DNA from: Clostridiaceae bacterium HFYG-1003 | Lineage (GTDB): Bacteria; Bacillota; Clostridia; Clostridiales; Clostridiaceae | Direction: 5' to 3' | Length of the DNA: 64,000 nucleotides | NCBI GenBank assembly: GCA_024579835.1 | Contig: CP102060.1 | Location: forward strand, 558,001-622,000 | Shown: positions 17,249 to 25,684 of the stretch, piece by piece | Layout of the letters: every line of letters begins with the position of its first letter | How positions within the stretch are numbered: the stretch's first letter is position 1 | Translations under genes and position numbers: made by a program | The notes under the pieces: generated by a model | Told to the model about the DNA's origin: nothing | What the model saw: only the letters and a program-made list of their open reading frames with translations | Databases searched by the model: none

Positions 17249-18086
17249 TCTGACCCTGGATGTCACGGGTAAGCGTGCCGATGGGTATCATCTGCTCCAA
17301 ATGGTCATGCAGACCATTGACCTGGCAGATGATGTTTCGGTGGAGCTCGCCGGCGAGGGCATCGCCCTGACCTGCAACCTGCCCTATGTCCCGGTAACTG
17401 AAAAAAACATCGCCTATCGGGCGGCGGTTCGTTTTCTGGAAGCGACGGGAATTCATTCGGGTGTGCGCATTCATCTGGAAAAACGGATTCCGGTGGCTGC
17501 CGGGCTGGCCGGAGGGTCTACTGATGCGGGCGCTGTTCTGACGGCACTCAATGGACTGACGGGCCATCCCCTGACGCAGGAGAAGCTGCTGGAGCTGGGG
17601 CTCAGTCTGGGCGCGGATGTTCCCTTTACCATGACCGGCGGAACCGCTTTGTGCGAAGGAGTCGGTGAAATCATCACACCGCTGCCGGATTTTTGCAATC
17701 ACTGGGTGTTGCTGGTGAAACCTCCCTTTGGGGTGTCCACCCGGCAGGTGTTCACCGACTTCAGACTCGACCGGGTCCGGCGCCATCCGGCCACTCAGGC
17801 GGTGCAGGCAGCCATTGCCGCCGACGATCTGGCAGGAGTTGCCCGGCATTTGGGAAATGTGCTGGAAAATGTGACGCTGACTCGGCACCCGCTCCTGCGC
17901 AATCTGAAAACGGAGCTGATCCGGCGCGGAGCGTTGGGCAGCCTGATGTCAGGTTCTGGACCCACCGTGTTTGGATTGTTTGACAGCGAAGCAGCCGCCC
18001 GCGACGCCTATGTCTGGTTTCACGGGAAGTATCCGGAGACATTCCTGGTTCAGACCCTGGGCCGACAAGCTGTCGCAAACGGTTAA
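17220..18086 (+). CDS. ispE: 4-diphosphocytidyl-2-C-methyl-D-erythritol kinase
   Basis: A 288-residue GHMP kinase with the IspE start MKIKAYAKINLTLDVTGKRADGYH, the ATP loop PVAAGLAGGSTDAGAVL and the C-terminal SGSGPTVFGLF. It phosphorylates CDP-methylerythritol in the MEP pathway. ATG at 17220 lies inside the end of the polyprenyl synthase gene, with GGGGG 5 nt ahead. Length and motifs are complete. Last gene of the electron-transfer/isoprenoid operon, followed by a strong hairpin. Confidence 0.96.
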   Translation: MKIKAYAKINLTLDVTGKRADGYHLLQMVMQTIDLADDVSVELAGEGIALTCNLPYVPVTEKNIAYRAAVRFLEATGIHSGVRIHLEKRIPVAAGLAGGSTDAGAVLTALNGLTGHPLTQEKLLELGLSLGADVPFTMTGGTALCEGVGEIITPLPDFCNHWVLLVKPPFGVSTRQVFTDFRLDRVRRHPATQAVQAAIAADDLAGVARHLGNVLENVTLTRHPLLRNLKTELIRRGALGSLMSGSGPTVFGLFDSEAAARDAYVWFHGKYPETFLVQTLGRQAVANG

Positions 18087-18099
18087 GCCAGAGCAGAAT

Positions 18100-18160
18100 A
18101 GGCTCCCCACCGATCCACCGGCAATGAAAGGTTAGCGGTGGATCGGCGGGGAGCCTTATT
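18100..18160. terminator. 21-bp hairpin terminator between convergent genes
   Basis: Left arm 18100-18120 (AGGCTCCCC...) pairs with 18136-18156 with one mismatch, loop of 15; short TTATT tail on the plus strand. It serves ispE and probably the convergent glycolipid synthase gene. Confidence 0.75.
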
Positions 18161-18204
18161 GCGGCCGGAAAGGAGTTTCCTGCCCATAGTGGTTGAACTG
18201 AAGG

Positions 18205-19560
18205 TTAATGCTTTTCCTGGGTTTCGTCCAGGAGCTGAGAGATTTCTTCATCGCTCAACTCATAGAAATCTTCATCCGAGACTTCTTTGGAGCGGCGCCG
18301 CAGGAAATCCATCAGGCGGGATGTCATTTTATTGGACTCCAGCCTGGTTTTCGCATCATCGAAAAGACCCTTTAATTTCTCATTAAAGCCTTCATCTTCC
18401 AGGGTGTCGGCATTGGGAACAGCTGTTTTATTCTGACGGTGGAAGTCATCGACCATGAGTCGAAGCAGTCCATAAATTTTTTCCGTAGAATCCGGTTTGG
18501 CAAAAGCGCGGATCCGATCCGTCATATCTTCCAGCTTATGGGGATGGAAGAGCAGCGCTTCAATCTGGCCGGCACTGTCTTCTCCGTCACCCAGATCAAT
18601 GGCCAGCTGGTTTTTCAGAAGAAAGTGCTTGTTCTGTTCCTCCTGCCCGCCGATGGCTTTAAAGATCGCCATGGGTGTTCCGGTGATGAGCGCTTCTGTG
18701 ACGGTCAGGCCGCCGGGCTTTGTGACCAGAAGATCAGTGGCCTGAAGCAGGGCATCCATGAAATGGCAGAATTTTAAGACCGCGATATTCTTGTCGGACT
18801 TCAGTGAAATTTCCAGGGCTTCGTCATACAACTTCTGGTTATTGGCAGCTACCACAACGATATTGAACTGCCGGGGAATGGAATCCAGTTCCTTCAGGAT
18901 GGTTTTGATATGGCCCAGAGCCAGTGATCCGCCCATCAGGGTTACCGTGGGCAGCTGTTCATCCAGGCCGATGCCGGACAGGGTCTGACTGCGGTCATAC
19001 GGGTTCAGGAAAGTGGATCTGAACGGAATGACGTAGGGAAAAACGGTGCGCCTGTCTCGTCCGGTCTTGGTGAGTTCCTCGACGACGGACTCGTGGGCTA
19101 CCACATAGAAGTCGATGCCGGGATGTACCCACAGGGCGTGACTGCCGTAATCCGTGATGATGGCCAGGGCCGGCAGATTGAGGTGTCCAGATGTTTTGAG
19201 AGCGCTGAGCATCTGGGTGGTAAACGGGTGAGTCGAAATGATGACATCCGGCTGAGTTTCTACGATCAGGGGCAGCAGACGATCGGCCAGAAGTTCGTCA
19301 AATTTTTCAGCGAAGGCGGTTACGCTCTCATCTTTGCGGTTAAACACCGAGTAGAGCATGGAGAAGCCTTTCGGATAAATTTTCAATGAATTGAGATACG
19401 TTCCGATCACGACTTTGTCGAGGATCGGACTGATGTATTTGAGTGTATCAACTATTTTGATCCGGGAGTCCGGTTCGTTTTTCAGGATGTATTCGGATAT
19501 CGCCTCTGCCGCCGCATTGTGCCCGTGGCCGGCAGAAATCGTGAGCATAAGTGTGTTCAT
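18205..19560 (-). CDS. UgtP-like diacylglycerol glycosyltransferase (MGDG synthase-type)
   Basis: A 451-residue GT-B enzyme: N-terminal MGDG synthase domain (SAGHGHNAAAEAI at about 8-20) and C-terminal GT28-like domain with KPGGLTVTEALITGTPM, the nucleotide-sugar binding region. Such enzymes add glucose or galactose to diacylglycerol to make membrane glycolipids and lipoteichoic acid anchors. The tail after about residue 385 is a charged helical extension beyond the usual length. GGAGGG precedes the start by 8 nt. An ISLre2 element begins 70 bp upstream of the start codon, beyond the promoter. Confidence 0.85.
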   Translation of the reverse strand: MNTLMLTISAGHGHNAAAEAISEYILKNEPDSRIKIVDTLKYISPILDKVVIGTYLNSLKIYPKGFSMLYSVFNRKDESVTAFAEKFDELLADRLLPLIVETQPDVIISTHPFTTQMLSALKTSGHLNLPALAIITDYGSHALWVHPGIDFYVVAHESVVEELTKTGRDRRTVFPYVIPFRSTFLNPYDRSQTLSGIGLDEQLPTVTLMGGSLALGHIKTILKELDSIPRQFNIVVVAANNQKLYDEALEISLKSDKNIAVLKFCHFMDALLQATDLLVTKPGGLTVTEALITGTPMAIFKAIGGQEEQNKHFLLKNQLAIDLGDGEDSAGQIEALLFHPHKLEDMTDRIRAFAKPDSTEKIYGLLRLMVDDFHRQNKTAVPNADTLEDEGFNEKLKGLFDDAKTRLESNKMTSRLMDFLRRRSKEVSDEDFYELSDEEISQLLDETQEKH

Positions 19561-19583
19561 GTGGATAACCCTCCGCTTTGTCT

Positions 19584-19592
19584 ATTATATCA
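19584..19592 (-). promoter_or_regulatory. extended -10 promoter of the UgtP-like gene
   Basis: On the minus strand TGA-TATAAT (complement 19584-19592), 24 bp before the start codon; no good -35. It lies between the gene and the IS end, so the insertion left it intact. Confidence 0.55.
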
Positions 19593-19629
19593 CTTCATGG
19601 GACGGGATAGAACGGGGCAGAACAAAGCC

Positions 19630-21175
19630 GATAGTGTCAACTTACTTTCGGTTCAAAAATTGAATAGGCCTGCCGTGCGGATTCCAAGTAGCCCGGGTTT
19701 TACGATTTATACCACCCAAAATGAGGCGTTGCATAGCTGATTGAACCTTGTTTTACTGGGTAGACCCGGCTCTTCTTCACGATCCGTTTTTCCAGCCTCA
19801 CAAGTCGGGCTTCCTTCTTCTTTTCTTTCTCTTTGGCAGCGAAGTAGCCCATGAGATCCCCGCCATTGAGCACGAAAACTCGCATGCGCGCTATATTCTC
19901 AGCACCTACTGTGCTCCACCCCATCGGGCGTGAAGATAACCGTGAGGAAAGCACATGACTGACATGCCCTTCCGCACTGCAGCCCTGATAGCCCGACTTG
20001 GCCGCGTTCTGGATCGATTCCCAGTTGGACACAAGATAGGTTTGCATCTCGCCTAACTTCTTTTCCTGGGTCTTTTTAAGCGGCAATCCCGCTGCTGATT
20101 CGAAGAATGTGTTGATGTCCTCAAGGGAGTCCATGCTGATGGCGTCTTTGAGGTACCAGTAATATTCATCCTTTGTCCCTTTGTAGGAATCAATCGGCGT
20201 TGCCGCCTGGCGCAGGGCCTTTTCCAGGTGGAACTTATCCAGATAGAGCTTGCATCGAGGCAGAATCTGGGCACCCATCTTGATCCAGGACGCCCCATCC
20301 CCTGATAAGGAGATTTCCTCGATCTTATCCACTTCATAAGCCGAGTTCAGGTAATCGAACACTTCGTACCACAGTTCATCCGAGTTGCCCTTGTAGAAGC
20401 CTGCAAATCGACGTACACCCATTAAGGCCTTGCGTCTCTTCCCGACACTCTGCTGCCCCTCATGGACGTAGATCAGCCGCATCTGCTGATTGGAACCGTC
20501 CTGCATAGCTACATGATCCTCATCGGCCTCAATATAGATCCGAGATGCCACTTTTTTCTGAGGCAGGGGTCCCTCAGAAGACTCAATGTTCCCCAGTCGA
20601 TGGACCAGATTCATTACCGTAGTGCGGCTGGTAATTCCGCTGCTTGCATAGCGCTCCACCGTCCCCTGGTAAGAAATATCTTTAGCACTGGAGAGAAGAC
20701 ACGAGGCTAGTTCCCGGCTGATTCTCTGATGGGGCTCAAGGCCCAGAAGACGATCCACCAGACACACATGGTGATTGGTCTTTTTATCCCGAAAGTACGT
20801 CCGGCCAAAGACCACAGGTCCGGCTGTAGTAGCGATGGTTTTTGTTTGATAGCGCCGTTCGATGGTGTAGTCTTTTTTCCGTAACTGTGAGTTCCTCAGG
20901 CGCTCATCGAGTACCTGAACATAATCCTGGATCTGCTCACGGGCAATCCGATCCGTCAGCTCGTGAGTCTCCTGTACCACTTGATCCATGGTGAGAGTAC
21001 CGCTTGCCATTCTTGAATCAAAACCTTGTCTGAGAGTGGTGAACATTGAGTTGAAATCTGTTAAGATAGGCATGAGAATAAGTCCTTTCGTGTAGTTTGT
21101 TTTTGGTTGTTACTAACATTCTAGCACTTGGGCTTATTCTCTTTCATTTTCGACCTACAGTAACTTTACACTAAG
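19630..21175 (-). mobile_element. ISLre2-family insertion sequence, copy 1 (1546 bp)
   Basis: Flanked by a perfect 9-bp target duplication AACAAAGCC (19621-19629 and 21176-21184). Imperfect terminal inverted repeats share TAGTGT..AA..TTACT and AAAA. Limits were set by comparing with the second copy at 48460-50005, which has the same length. It carries one intact transposase gene. Confidence 0.93.
19700..21073 (-). CDS. ISLre2 family transposase (UPF0236), copy 1
   Basis: A 457-residue intact transposase of the ISLre2/UPF0236 family: N-terminal helical region, then RTYFRDKKTNHHVCLVDRLLG, SRTTVMNLVHRLG, and Asp/Glu-containing blocks IYIEADEDHVAMQ, LSGDGASWIKMG and KFHLEKAL that probably supply the catalytic acids. 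It differs from copy 2 at six residues (13 T/S, and Y/N, T/S, G/D, A/V, S/T further on). AAAGGAC precedes the start. No frameshift or stop, so it may be active. Confidence 0.93.
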   Translation of the reverse strand: MPILTDFNSMFTTLRQGFDSRMASGTLTMDQVVQETHELTDRIAREQIQDYVQVLDERLRNSQLRKKDYTIERRYQTKTIATTAGPVVFGRTYFRDKKTNHHVCLVDRLLGLEPHQRISRELASCLLSSAKDISYQGTVERYASSGITSRTTVMNLVHRLGNIESSEGPLPQKKVASRIYIEADEDHVAMQDGSNQQMRLIYVHEGQQSVGKRRKALMGVRRFAGFYKGNSDELWYEVFDYLNSAYEVDKIEEISLSGDGASWIKMGAQILPRCKLYLDKFHLEKALRQAATPIDSYKGTKDEYYWYLKDAISMDSLEDINTFFESAAGLPLKKTQEKKLGEMQTYLVSNWESIQNAAKSGYQGCSAEGHVSHVLSSRLSSRPMGWSTVGAENIARMRVFVLNGGDLMGYFAAKEKEKKKEARLVRLEKRIVKKSRVYPVKQGSISYATPHFGWYKS

Positions 21176-21423
21176 AACAAAGCCCTTTTCCCAAGGGTTT
21201 TCAGATTTGCCGGGCGAGAGCTGCTCCGATCGGTGGGAGGACTGCTTCGTCTCAGGCAACAGCGGGCTGCCCGAAATCCGGGAATGATTGAGCAGCCTGA
21301 TACTCCAAAAAAGCGAAGGGCCGCTGAGAACCGGTTTTCCGCGCAGACCAGCACTCACCGTCCCGGATCGTCCGGAGCACTCAGAAAGAACGGCCAAGCC
21401 CCCCGTTTAGGTGGTTCTTAAGG

Positions 21424-21429
21424 TATAAT
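21424..21429 (+). promoter_or_regulatory. -10 box before the DUF1934 gene
   Basis: TATAAT 27 bp before the start codon; the -35 region is poor (CCCCGT-type), so a partner activator or weak promoter is likely. Confidence 0.45.
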
Positions 21430-21455
21430 GGAATCAGGAAAGACAGGTGATATTT

Positions 21456-21881
21456 ATGGATAAGGCAGTGATTCAGATCAGGACATTGCTTCCGGGAGAG
21501 TCAGAATACATCGAGCTGACAAGTCTGGGCAATATTGTGCGGGAAGGGGACAAAGTGATTGTATCCTACGCCGAAAGTGAACTGACCGGAATGGATGATA
21601 CCCAGACCACCATCATTATGGATCAGGCGGATGTAACGATCCGGCGTCAAGGAAGCTTTACGTCCACGCTGGAGTTTTCGCTGCTTGAGCCCAGGCAGTG
21701 CCTCTATCATACGCCCTACGGGACATTCAACGTCACGACCCATACCCAGGAATACCGGGTGGTGGACGACGAACGAAAGATGGAACTGTTCCTGAAATAC
21801 GGACTGGTCATTGAGGGCGAGTCACAGGGCAGCACCCGCATTGAAATGGTGGTCCGGCCTCAGGCCTCGAGAGATCAGTAA
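21456..21881 (+). CDS. DUF1934 (YwiB-like) beta-barrel protein
   Basis: A 141-residue protein beginning MDKAVIQIRTLL, rich in beta strands, with YTPYGTFNVTTHT-type segment (HTPYGTFNVTTHTQEY) typical of DUF1934, a small lipocalin-like family of unknown function. The ATG at 21456 is preceded by AGGTGAT; the frame extends to a GTG at 21447 inside that site. TATAAT at 21424-21429 is a likely -10. A large hairpin follows. It lies 270 bp from the IS end and is not disrupted. Confidence 0.8.
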   Translation: MDKAVIQIRTLLPGESEYIELTSLGNIVREGDKVIVSYAESELTGMDDTQTTIIMDQADVTIRRQGSFTSTLEFSLLEPRQCLYHTPYGTFNVTTHTQEYRVVDDERKMELFLKYGLVIEGESQGSTRIEMVVRPQASRDQ

Positions 21882-21985
21882 TCCAGCGGTGAACTCCGAT
21901 CAGGAACAGGCCGAAACTTTGCCGCAGTCGGCAGACTGGGCAATTCATTGGGTTCGAGGGAACAGAAGATAAATCAAAATTGGGA

Positions 21986-22027
21986 AACGCAGCCTCCGGA
22001 TGTCGCTTGGACACCGGAGGCTGCGTT
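21986..22027. terminator. 14-bp hairpin between DUF1934 gene and pdxR
   Basis: AACGCAGCCTCCGG (21986-21999) with its complement at 22014-22027; it lies between convergent genes and probably ends both transcripts. Confidence 0.7.
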
Positions 22028-22040
22028 GATGATCGGCTCA

Positions 22041-23453
22041 TCACTCATCTGAGGTTCGAAACAGGTCAGCCATCTGGCGGGCGGTGACATCCAGATCCCC
22101 AGGATCCAGGCGGGAATAGTCAACAATGAGGGTGGCGTTGTACTCATCCGAGCGGCCATGGACGTATTCAGACAGAAAGCTGAGGTTCAGTCCCGATGCC
22201 CGGGCAGTCCGAATCAGCGCGGTTTCCGATTTTTTGGTATCGACTTTGACCAGAAAGTGGAGGCCGGCGTCTTCCCCGATGAATTGATGCGGTATGCTGC
22301 CAAAGGCTTGGCGCAGAGCAGATTTCAGGCCGTCCCGCTGTTTGCGGTACGCTGTTTTCATGCGGTTGAGATGCTTTTCAAAATAACCCTGGCGTATAAA
22401 CCGGGCCAGCGTGTACTGCTCGAAACTGGGGACAGGGCAGGAATAGAAGGAAAGCTCGGATTGATAGCGCTCCACGAGGGGAGGCGGCAGAACCATATAG
22501 CTGATTCGGATGGAAGGTGAAATGGTTCGGGAAAAGGTGTTGATATAAATGACCTTGTCCGACTGATCCATGCTGTAGAGCGAAGGAATGGGCCGGCCCT
22601 GGTAACGGAATTCGGAGTCGTAGTCATCTTCGATGATGTACCGGCTGCTGTGCTGGGCAGCCCAGGCCAGCAGATCAAATCTGCGCCCCGCTGGCATCAC
22701 GATGCCGGTCGGATAATGATGCGAAGGGGACACATGGGTGACTTCAGCACCGGTCCAGGTCAGAGCCTGAACCGAGAACCCCTTGTCATCCATGGGAATG
22801 AACTGACAGACTGCCCCGTAATGCTGATAAATGCGGGCAATTTTTGGATATCCGGGATTTTCGACGGCGTAGCGCAGATCCTTGCCCAGGAGCTGAATGA
22901 TTCGGCCATAGAGGTACTCGGTTCCGGCGCCGATGATGATCTGTCCGGGAGAAACGGTCATTCCCCGAAAATGGAACAGGTGCCAGGCGATGGCTTCCCG
23001 AAGTTCTGTGACGCCATGAAACGGAGTCGGAGCAAGCAGGGTTTTGTTTTCTTCGGTCAGGATCTGGCGCATGAGCCGGGCCCAGACCGAGAAGGGGAAT
23101 TCCGTATAGCTGAGGGCTTCGGTCACTGGCGGGTGCCGGAGCGTCGTCGAACCATCGGTCCGGCTTTGGGATCCGGCAGGCATTGTCTGAATCGGGACTG
23201 TAGTCTCAAGGGCCAGGGGACTGACAAAATAACCCTGCTTCTCCTGACTGTAGACATACCCTTCCAGAACGAGCTGAGCATAGGCATTTTCAACCGTGAT
23301 GACGCTGATCTGCAGATGGCGGGCCAGCTTGCGCTTGGATGGGAGTTTTTCATGGGCGGTCAGGGTGCCGGTCAGGATGTCCTGTCGGATTTTTTGATAA
23401 AGAAATTCGTAGAGGGGAAGTGATCCCCGGGATTCCATATGATAAGTCAGCAT
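22041..23453 (-). CDS. pdxR: MocR/PdxR-type GntR regulator with aminotransferase domain
   Basis: A 470-residue protein: N-terminal winged helix of the GntR type (PLYEFLYQKIRQDILTG ... LPSKRKLARHLQISVITVENAYAQL) and a C-terminal fold-type I aminotransferase domain with IIGAGTEYLYGRI, the PNPGYP-like NPGYPKIARIY, and the lysine-containing TFSRTISPSIRISYM where PLP normally binds. Proteins of this type sense pyridoxal phosphate and control pdxST. It is divergent from pdxS, which supports that role. AGGAGG precedes the start by 5 nt. Lys at the PLP site appears replaced in the segment I can see (FSRTISPSIR), which deserves a check. Confidence 0.9.
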   Translation of the reverse strand: MLTYHMESRGSLPLYEFLYQKIRQDILTGTLTAHEKLPSKRKLARHLQISVITVENAYAQLVLEGYVYSQEKQGYFVSPLALETTVPIQTMPAGSQSRTDGSTTLRHPPVTEALSYTEFPFSVWARLMRQILTEENKTLLAPTPFHGVTELREAIAWHLFHFRGMTVSPGQIIIGAGTEYLYGRIIQLLGKDLRYAVENPGYPKIARIYQHYGAVCQFIPMDDKGFSVQALTWTGAEVTHVSPSHHYPTGIVMPAGRRFDLLAWAAQHSSRYIIEDDYDSEFRYQGRPIPSLYSMDQSDKVIYINTFSRTISPSIRISYMVLPPPLVERYQSELSFYSCPVPSFEQYTLARFIRQGYFEKHLNRMKTAYRKQRDGLKSALRQAFGSIPHQFIGEDAGLHFLVKVDTKKSETALIRTARASGLNLSFLSEYVHGRSDEYNATLIVDYSRLDPGDLDVTARQMADLFRTSDE

Positions 23454-23469
23454 AAATGCCTCCTGTAAT

Positions 23470-23490
23470 TAATCTGGTCCTATCAGATTA
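23470..23490. promoter_or_regulatory. candidate PdxR operator
   Basis: Inverted repeat TAATCTG - N7 - CAGATTA lying 17 bp before the pdxR start and containing CTGGTCCTA, which resembles MocR/PdxR sites. A weaker GGTC-containing half copy (AATGGTCATT) follows at about 23498. Binding is inferred. Confidence 0.5.
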
Positions 23491-23701
23491 GTTTAAAATG
23501 GTCATTGATCCAATACCAAGCTTCAGTATACTGGAGAAGAAAACAGAAGTAAACCGCAGGGGGCGGCACTGTATGGTACTGTATATTGTTATATGACATT
23601 GACTGACATTCGATGTTACGGTACGTCATCGCCCGGCTCTGCGCTGCTTCATATTACACTGCATAACGATGCACCATACTGCATCCTACAGGGGGAAGAT
23701 T

Positions 23702-24577
23702 ATGAATAACGAACGAATTGGTTTAAACAAGGAACTGGCTCAGATGCTCAAGGGCGGCGTCATCATGGATGTTACAACTCCGGAACAGGCAAGAATTGCC
23801 GAGGCAGCCGGAGCCTGCGCTGTCATGGCCCTGGAACGGATTCCGGCGGACATTCGCGCTGCCGGGGGTGTTTCCCGCATGAGTGATCCGAAAATGATCC
23901 GGGAGATTCAGGACGCGGTATCCATTCCAGTCATGGCCAAAGTCCGCATCGGTCACTTTGTGGAAGCGCAGATTCTGGAAGCCGTTGAGATTGACTTCAT
24001 CGATGAAAGTGAAGTACTCTCTCCGGCCGATGATGTTTACCACATTGACAAAACCGCCTTCAAGGCACCGTTTGTCTGCGGCGCGCGGGATCTGGGCGAA
24101 GCTCTGCGGCGGATCGCCGAAGGGGCCAGCATGATCCGGACCAAGGGTGAGCCAGGAACGGGCGACGTGGTTCAGGCTGTCCGGCACTTAAGAAAAATCA
24201 ATTCAGAAATCAGCCGGGTTCAGGCGGCTCGTCCGGATGAACTGTTCGAAATGGCCAAACAGCTGATGGTTCCGCTGGATCTGATCCGTTACGTGCATGA
24301 TCATGGCCGGCTGCCCGTTGTCAACTTTGCCGCCGGCGGAGTGGCAACTCCCGCGGATGCTGCCCTGATGATGCAGCTGGGAGCGGAAGGCGTCTTCGTT
24401 GGTTCAGGGATCTTTAAGTCCGGCGATCCGGCCCGGCGGGCCAAGGCCATTGTCAAGGCCGTGACGAATTATCAGGATGCCGCCATGCTGGCGGAACTGT
24501 CCGCTGACCTGGGCGAAGCCATGGTCGGCATCAATGAGCAGGAAATTGAGATTCTTATGGCGGAGCGTGGAAAATAA
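23702..24577 (+). CDS. pdxS: pyridoxal 5'-phosphate synthase lyase subunit PdxS
   Basis: A 291-residue PdxS of standard length, highly conserved: [19 protein letters not shown], the catalytic-lysine strand [24 protein letters not shown], and [16 protein letters not shown] near the end. With PdxT it makes PLP from ribose 5-phosphate, glyceraldehyde 3-phosphate and glutamine-derived ammonia in a 12+12 complex. ATG at 23702 follows a GGGGGAAG site; an upstream in-frame ATG at 23669 gives a non-conserved extension. Its stop overlaps the pdxT start (TAATGA). Confidence 0.97.
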   Translation: MNNERIGLNKELAQMLKGGVIMDVTTPEQARIAEAAGACAVMALERIPADIRAAGGVSRMSDPKMIREIQDAVSIPVMAKVRIGHFVEAQILEAVEIDFIDESEVLSPADDVYHIDKTAFKAPFVCGARDLGEALRRIAEGASMIRTKGEPGTGDVVQAVRHLRKINSEISRVQAARPDELFEMAKQLMVPLDLIRYVHDHGRLPVVNFAAGGVATPADAALMMQLGAEGVFVGSGIFKSGDPARRAKAIVKAVTNYQDAAMLAELSADLGEAMVGINEQEIEILMAERGK

Positions 24578-25158
24578 TGAGAGTCGGCGTGCTTGCCCTG
24601 CAGGGGGCCTTTGCAGAACATCGCCGGATGCTGGAACAGAGGGGGATTGAAAGCTTTGAAATCCGTCAGCTGAAGGATCTGGACGGTCCCATGGATGGCC
24701 TGATCCTGCCGGGCGGGGAAAGCACCGTCATGGGACAGCTTTTAACAGAGCTCGGTCTGATGGAACCTCTGCGGCAGAAGATAAGCCAGGGGCTGCCGGT
24801 ATTCGGCACCTGTGCCGGCATGATACTTCTCGCCCGTTCCATCACCGAGCAGGCGCTCACCCACTTTGCTACCATGGATATCCATGTTCGCCGCAATGCC
24901 TTCGGGCGCCAGCTGGGAAGCTTTGAGGCCCTGGGAACCTTCAGCGGCAATACAGCGGTGCCCATGCGGTTCATCCGCGCCCCGTTCATAGAAAAGGTGG
25001 GTCCCGAGACAGAGATTCTTTCCATGGTCCAGGGAAAGATCGTCGCAGCCCGGCAGGACAGCCAGCTGGTTACGGCGTTTCATCCCGAACTGACCGACGA
25101 CACCTTTGTTCATGATTATTTCATCGAGATGATCCGATCCCGGCAGACAGCCTCCTAG
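24577..25158 (+). CDS. pdxT: pyridoxal 5'-phosphate synthase glutaminase subunit PdxT
   Basis: A 193-residue class I glutamine amidotransferase with GLILPGGESTVMGQLL, the nucleophile FGTCAGMILLA, and the His-Glu pair in FHPELTDD. It supplies ammonia to PdxS. It overlaps pdxS by one base and is followed by a strong hairpin after short direct repeats, so the operon is pdxST. Confidence 0.96.
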   Translation: MRVGVLALQGAFAEHRRMLEQRGIESFEIRQLKDLDGPMDGLILPGGESTVMGQLLTELGLMEPLRQKISQGLPVFGTCAGMILLARSITEQALTHFATMDIHVRRNAFGRQLGSFEALGTFSGNTAVPMRFIRAPFIEKVGPETEILSMVQGKIVAARQDSQLVTAFHPELTDDTFVHDYFIEMIRSRQTAS

Positions 25159-25200
25159 CTGCACAGATGTCCTATTCTGATCCGATGACAAATGGTCATC

Positions 25201-25255
25201 ACACAGCCGGGCGATGATTACAAAGCCGAGCGATGATTACAAAGCCCGGCAATAA
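25201..25255 (+). repeat. 19-bp direct repeat, about 2.5 copies
   Basis: The phrase AGCCGGGCGATGATTACAA (with AGCCGAGCG in the second copy) recurs at about 25205 and 25224 and ends with AGCCCGGCAAT. It lies between pdxT and its terminator. Confidence 0.6.
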
Positions 25256-25264
25256 CCAAAAAGT

Positions 25265-25312
25265 CAGAGAACCGATCCATACCAGTGTGCGGATCGGTTC
25301 TCTGGCTTATCT
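25265..25312. terminator. 14-bp hairpin terminator between pdxT and cupin gene
   Basis: CAGAGAACCGATCC (25265-25278) with its complement (25291-25304), loop of 12; tail GCTTATCTTT on the plus strand. Convergent arrangement suggests use by both units. Confidence 0.75.
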
Positions 25313-25351
25313 TTGTACATCAGCTCCCCTGAATCACCGAGTCAGGGGCAG

Positions 25352-25684
25352 TTAGTTGTTCGGTGCCTGGAAGACTCTGGGATTGGGCGCTTTGATAACG
25401 AACATCTCCATTACTTCATCATGAGCATTGCTGACATTCATCTTTGTGTTGTAGGGAATGTTGATAATACTGCCTTGGGGATAATGCTGTGCTTCCTGTT
25501 CACCCAGCTGGAGAGTCAGCGTGCCGCGCAGAATCGTCATGTAGACATTGGAGTTGGAGAAGTGTTCGGGGAGACCGGCTCCTTTGGGGAAGATCATGTG
25601 GTTGATCATCACTTCATCTGCGTCAATGATTTTCTCAACCTTTTTTTCGTCATCAAGCGAGTAGGAATGAACTGTTTCAATCAT
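25352..25684 (-). CDS. small cupin-domain protein
   Basis: A 110-residue single-domain cupin beginning MIETVHSYS. It shows the two cupin motifs in relaxed form: MIFPKGAGLPEHFSNSNVYMTILRG (motif 1, with H and E/N positions) and YPQGSIINIPYNTKMNVSNAHDE (motif 2). Such proteins bind a metal and may be enzymes or sensors; no specific role is visible. The start at 25684 has AAAGGAG 7 nt ahead; the frame could extend to 25702. It lies downstream of a 370-bp non-coding leader holding a two-state hairpin. Confidence 0.75.
   Translation of the reverse strand: MIETVHSYSLDDEKKVEKIIDADEVMINHMIFPKGAGLPEHFSNSNVYMTILRGTLTLQLGEQEAQHYPQGSIINIPYNTKMNVSNAHDEVMEMFVIKAPNPRVFQAPNN

Noticed and set aside
21155-21397. 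80-codon minus-strand frame next to ISLre2 copy 1
   Set aside because: Spans the IS end and target duplication, so it cannot predate the insertion, and shows no family pattern.
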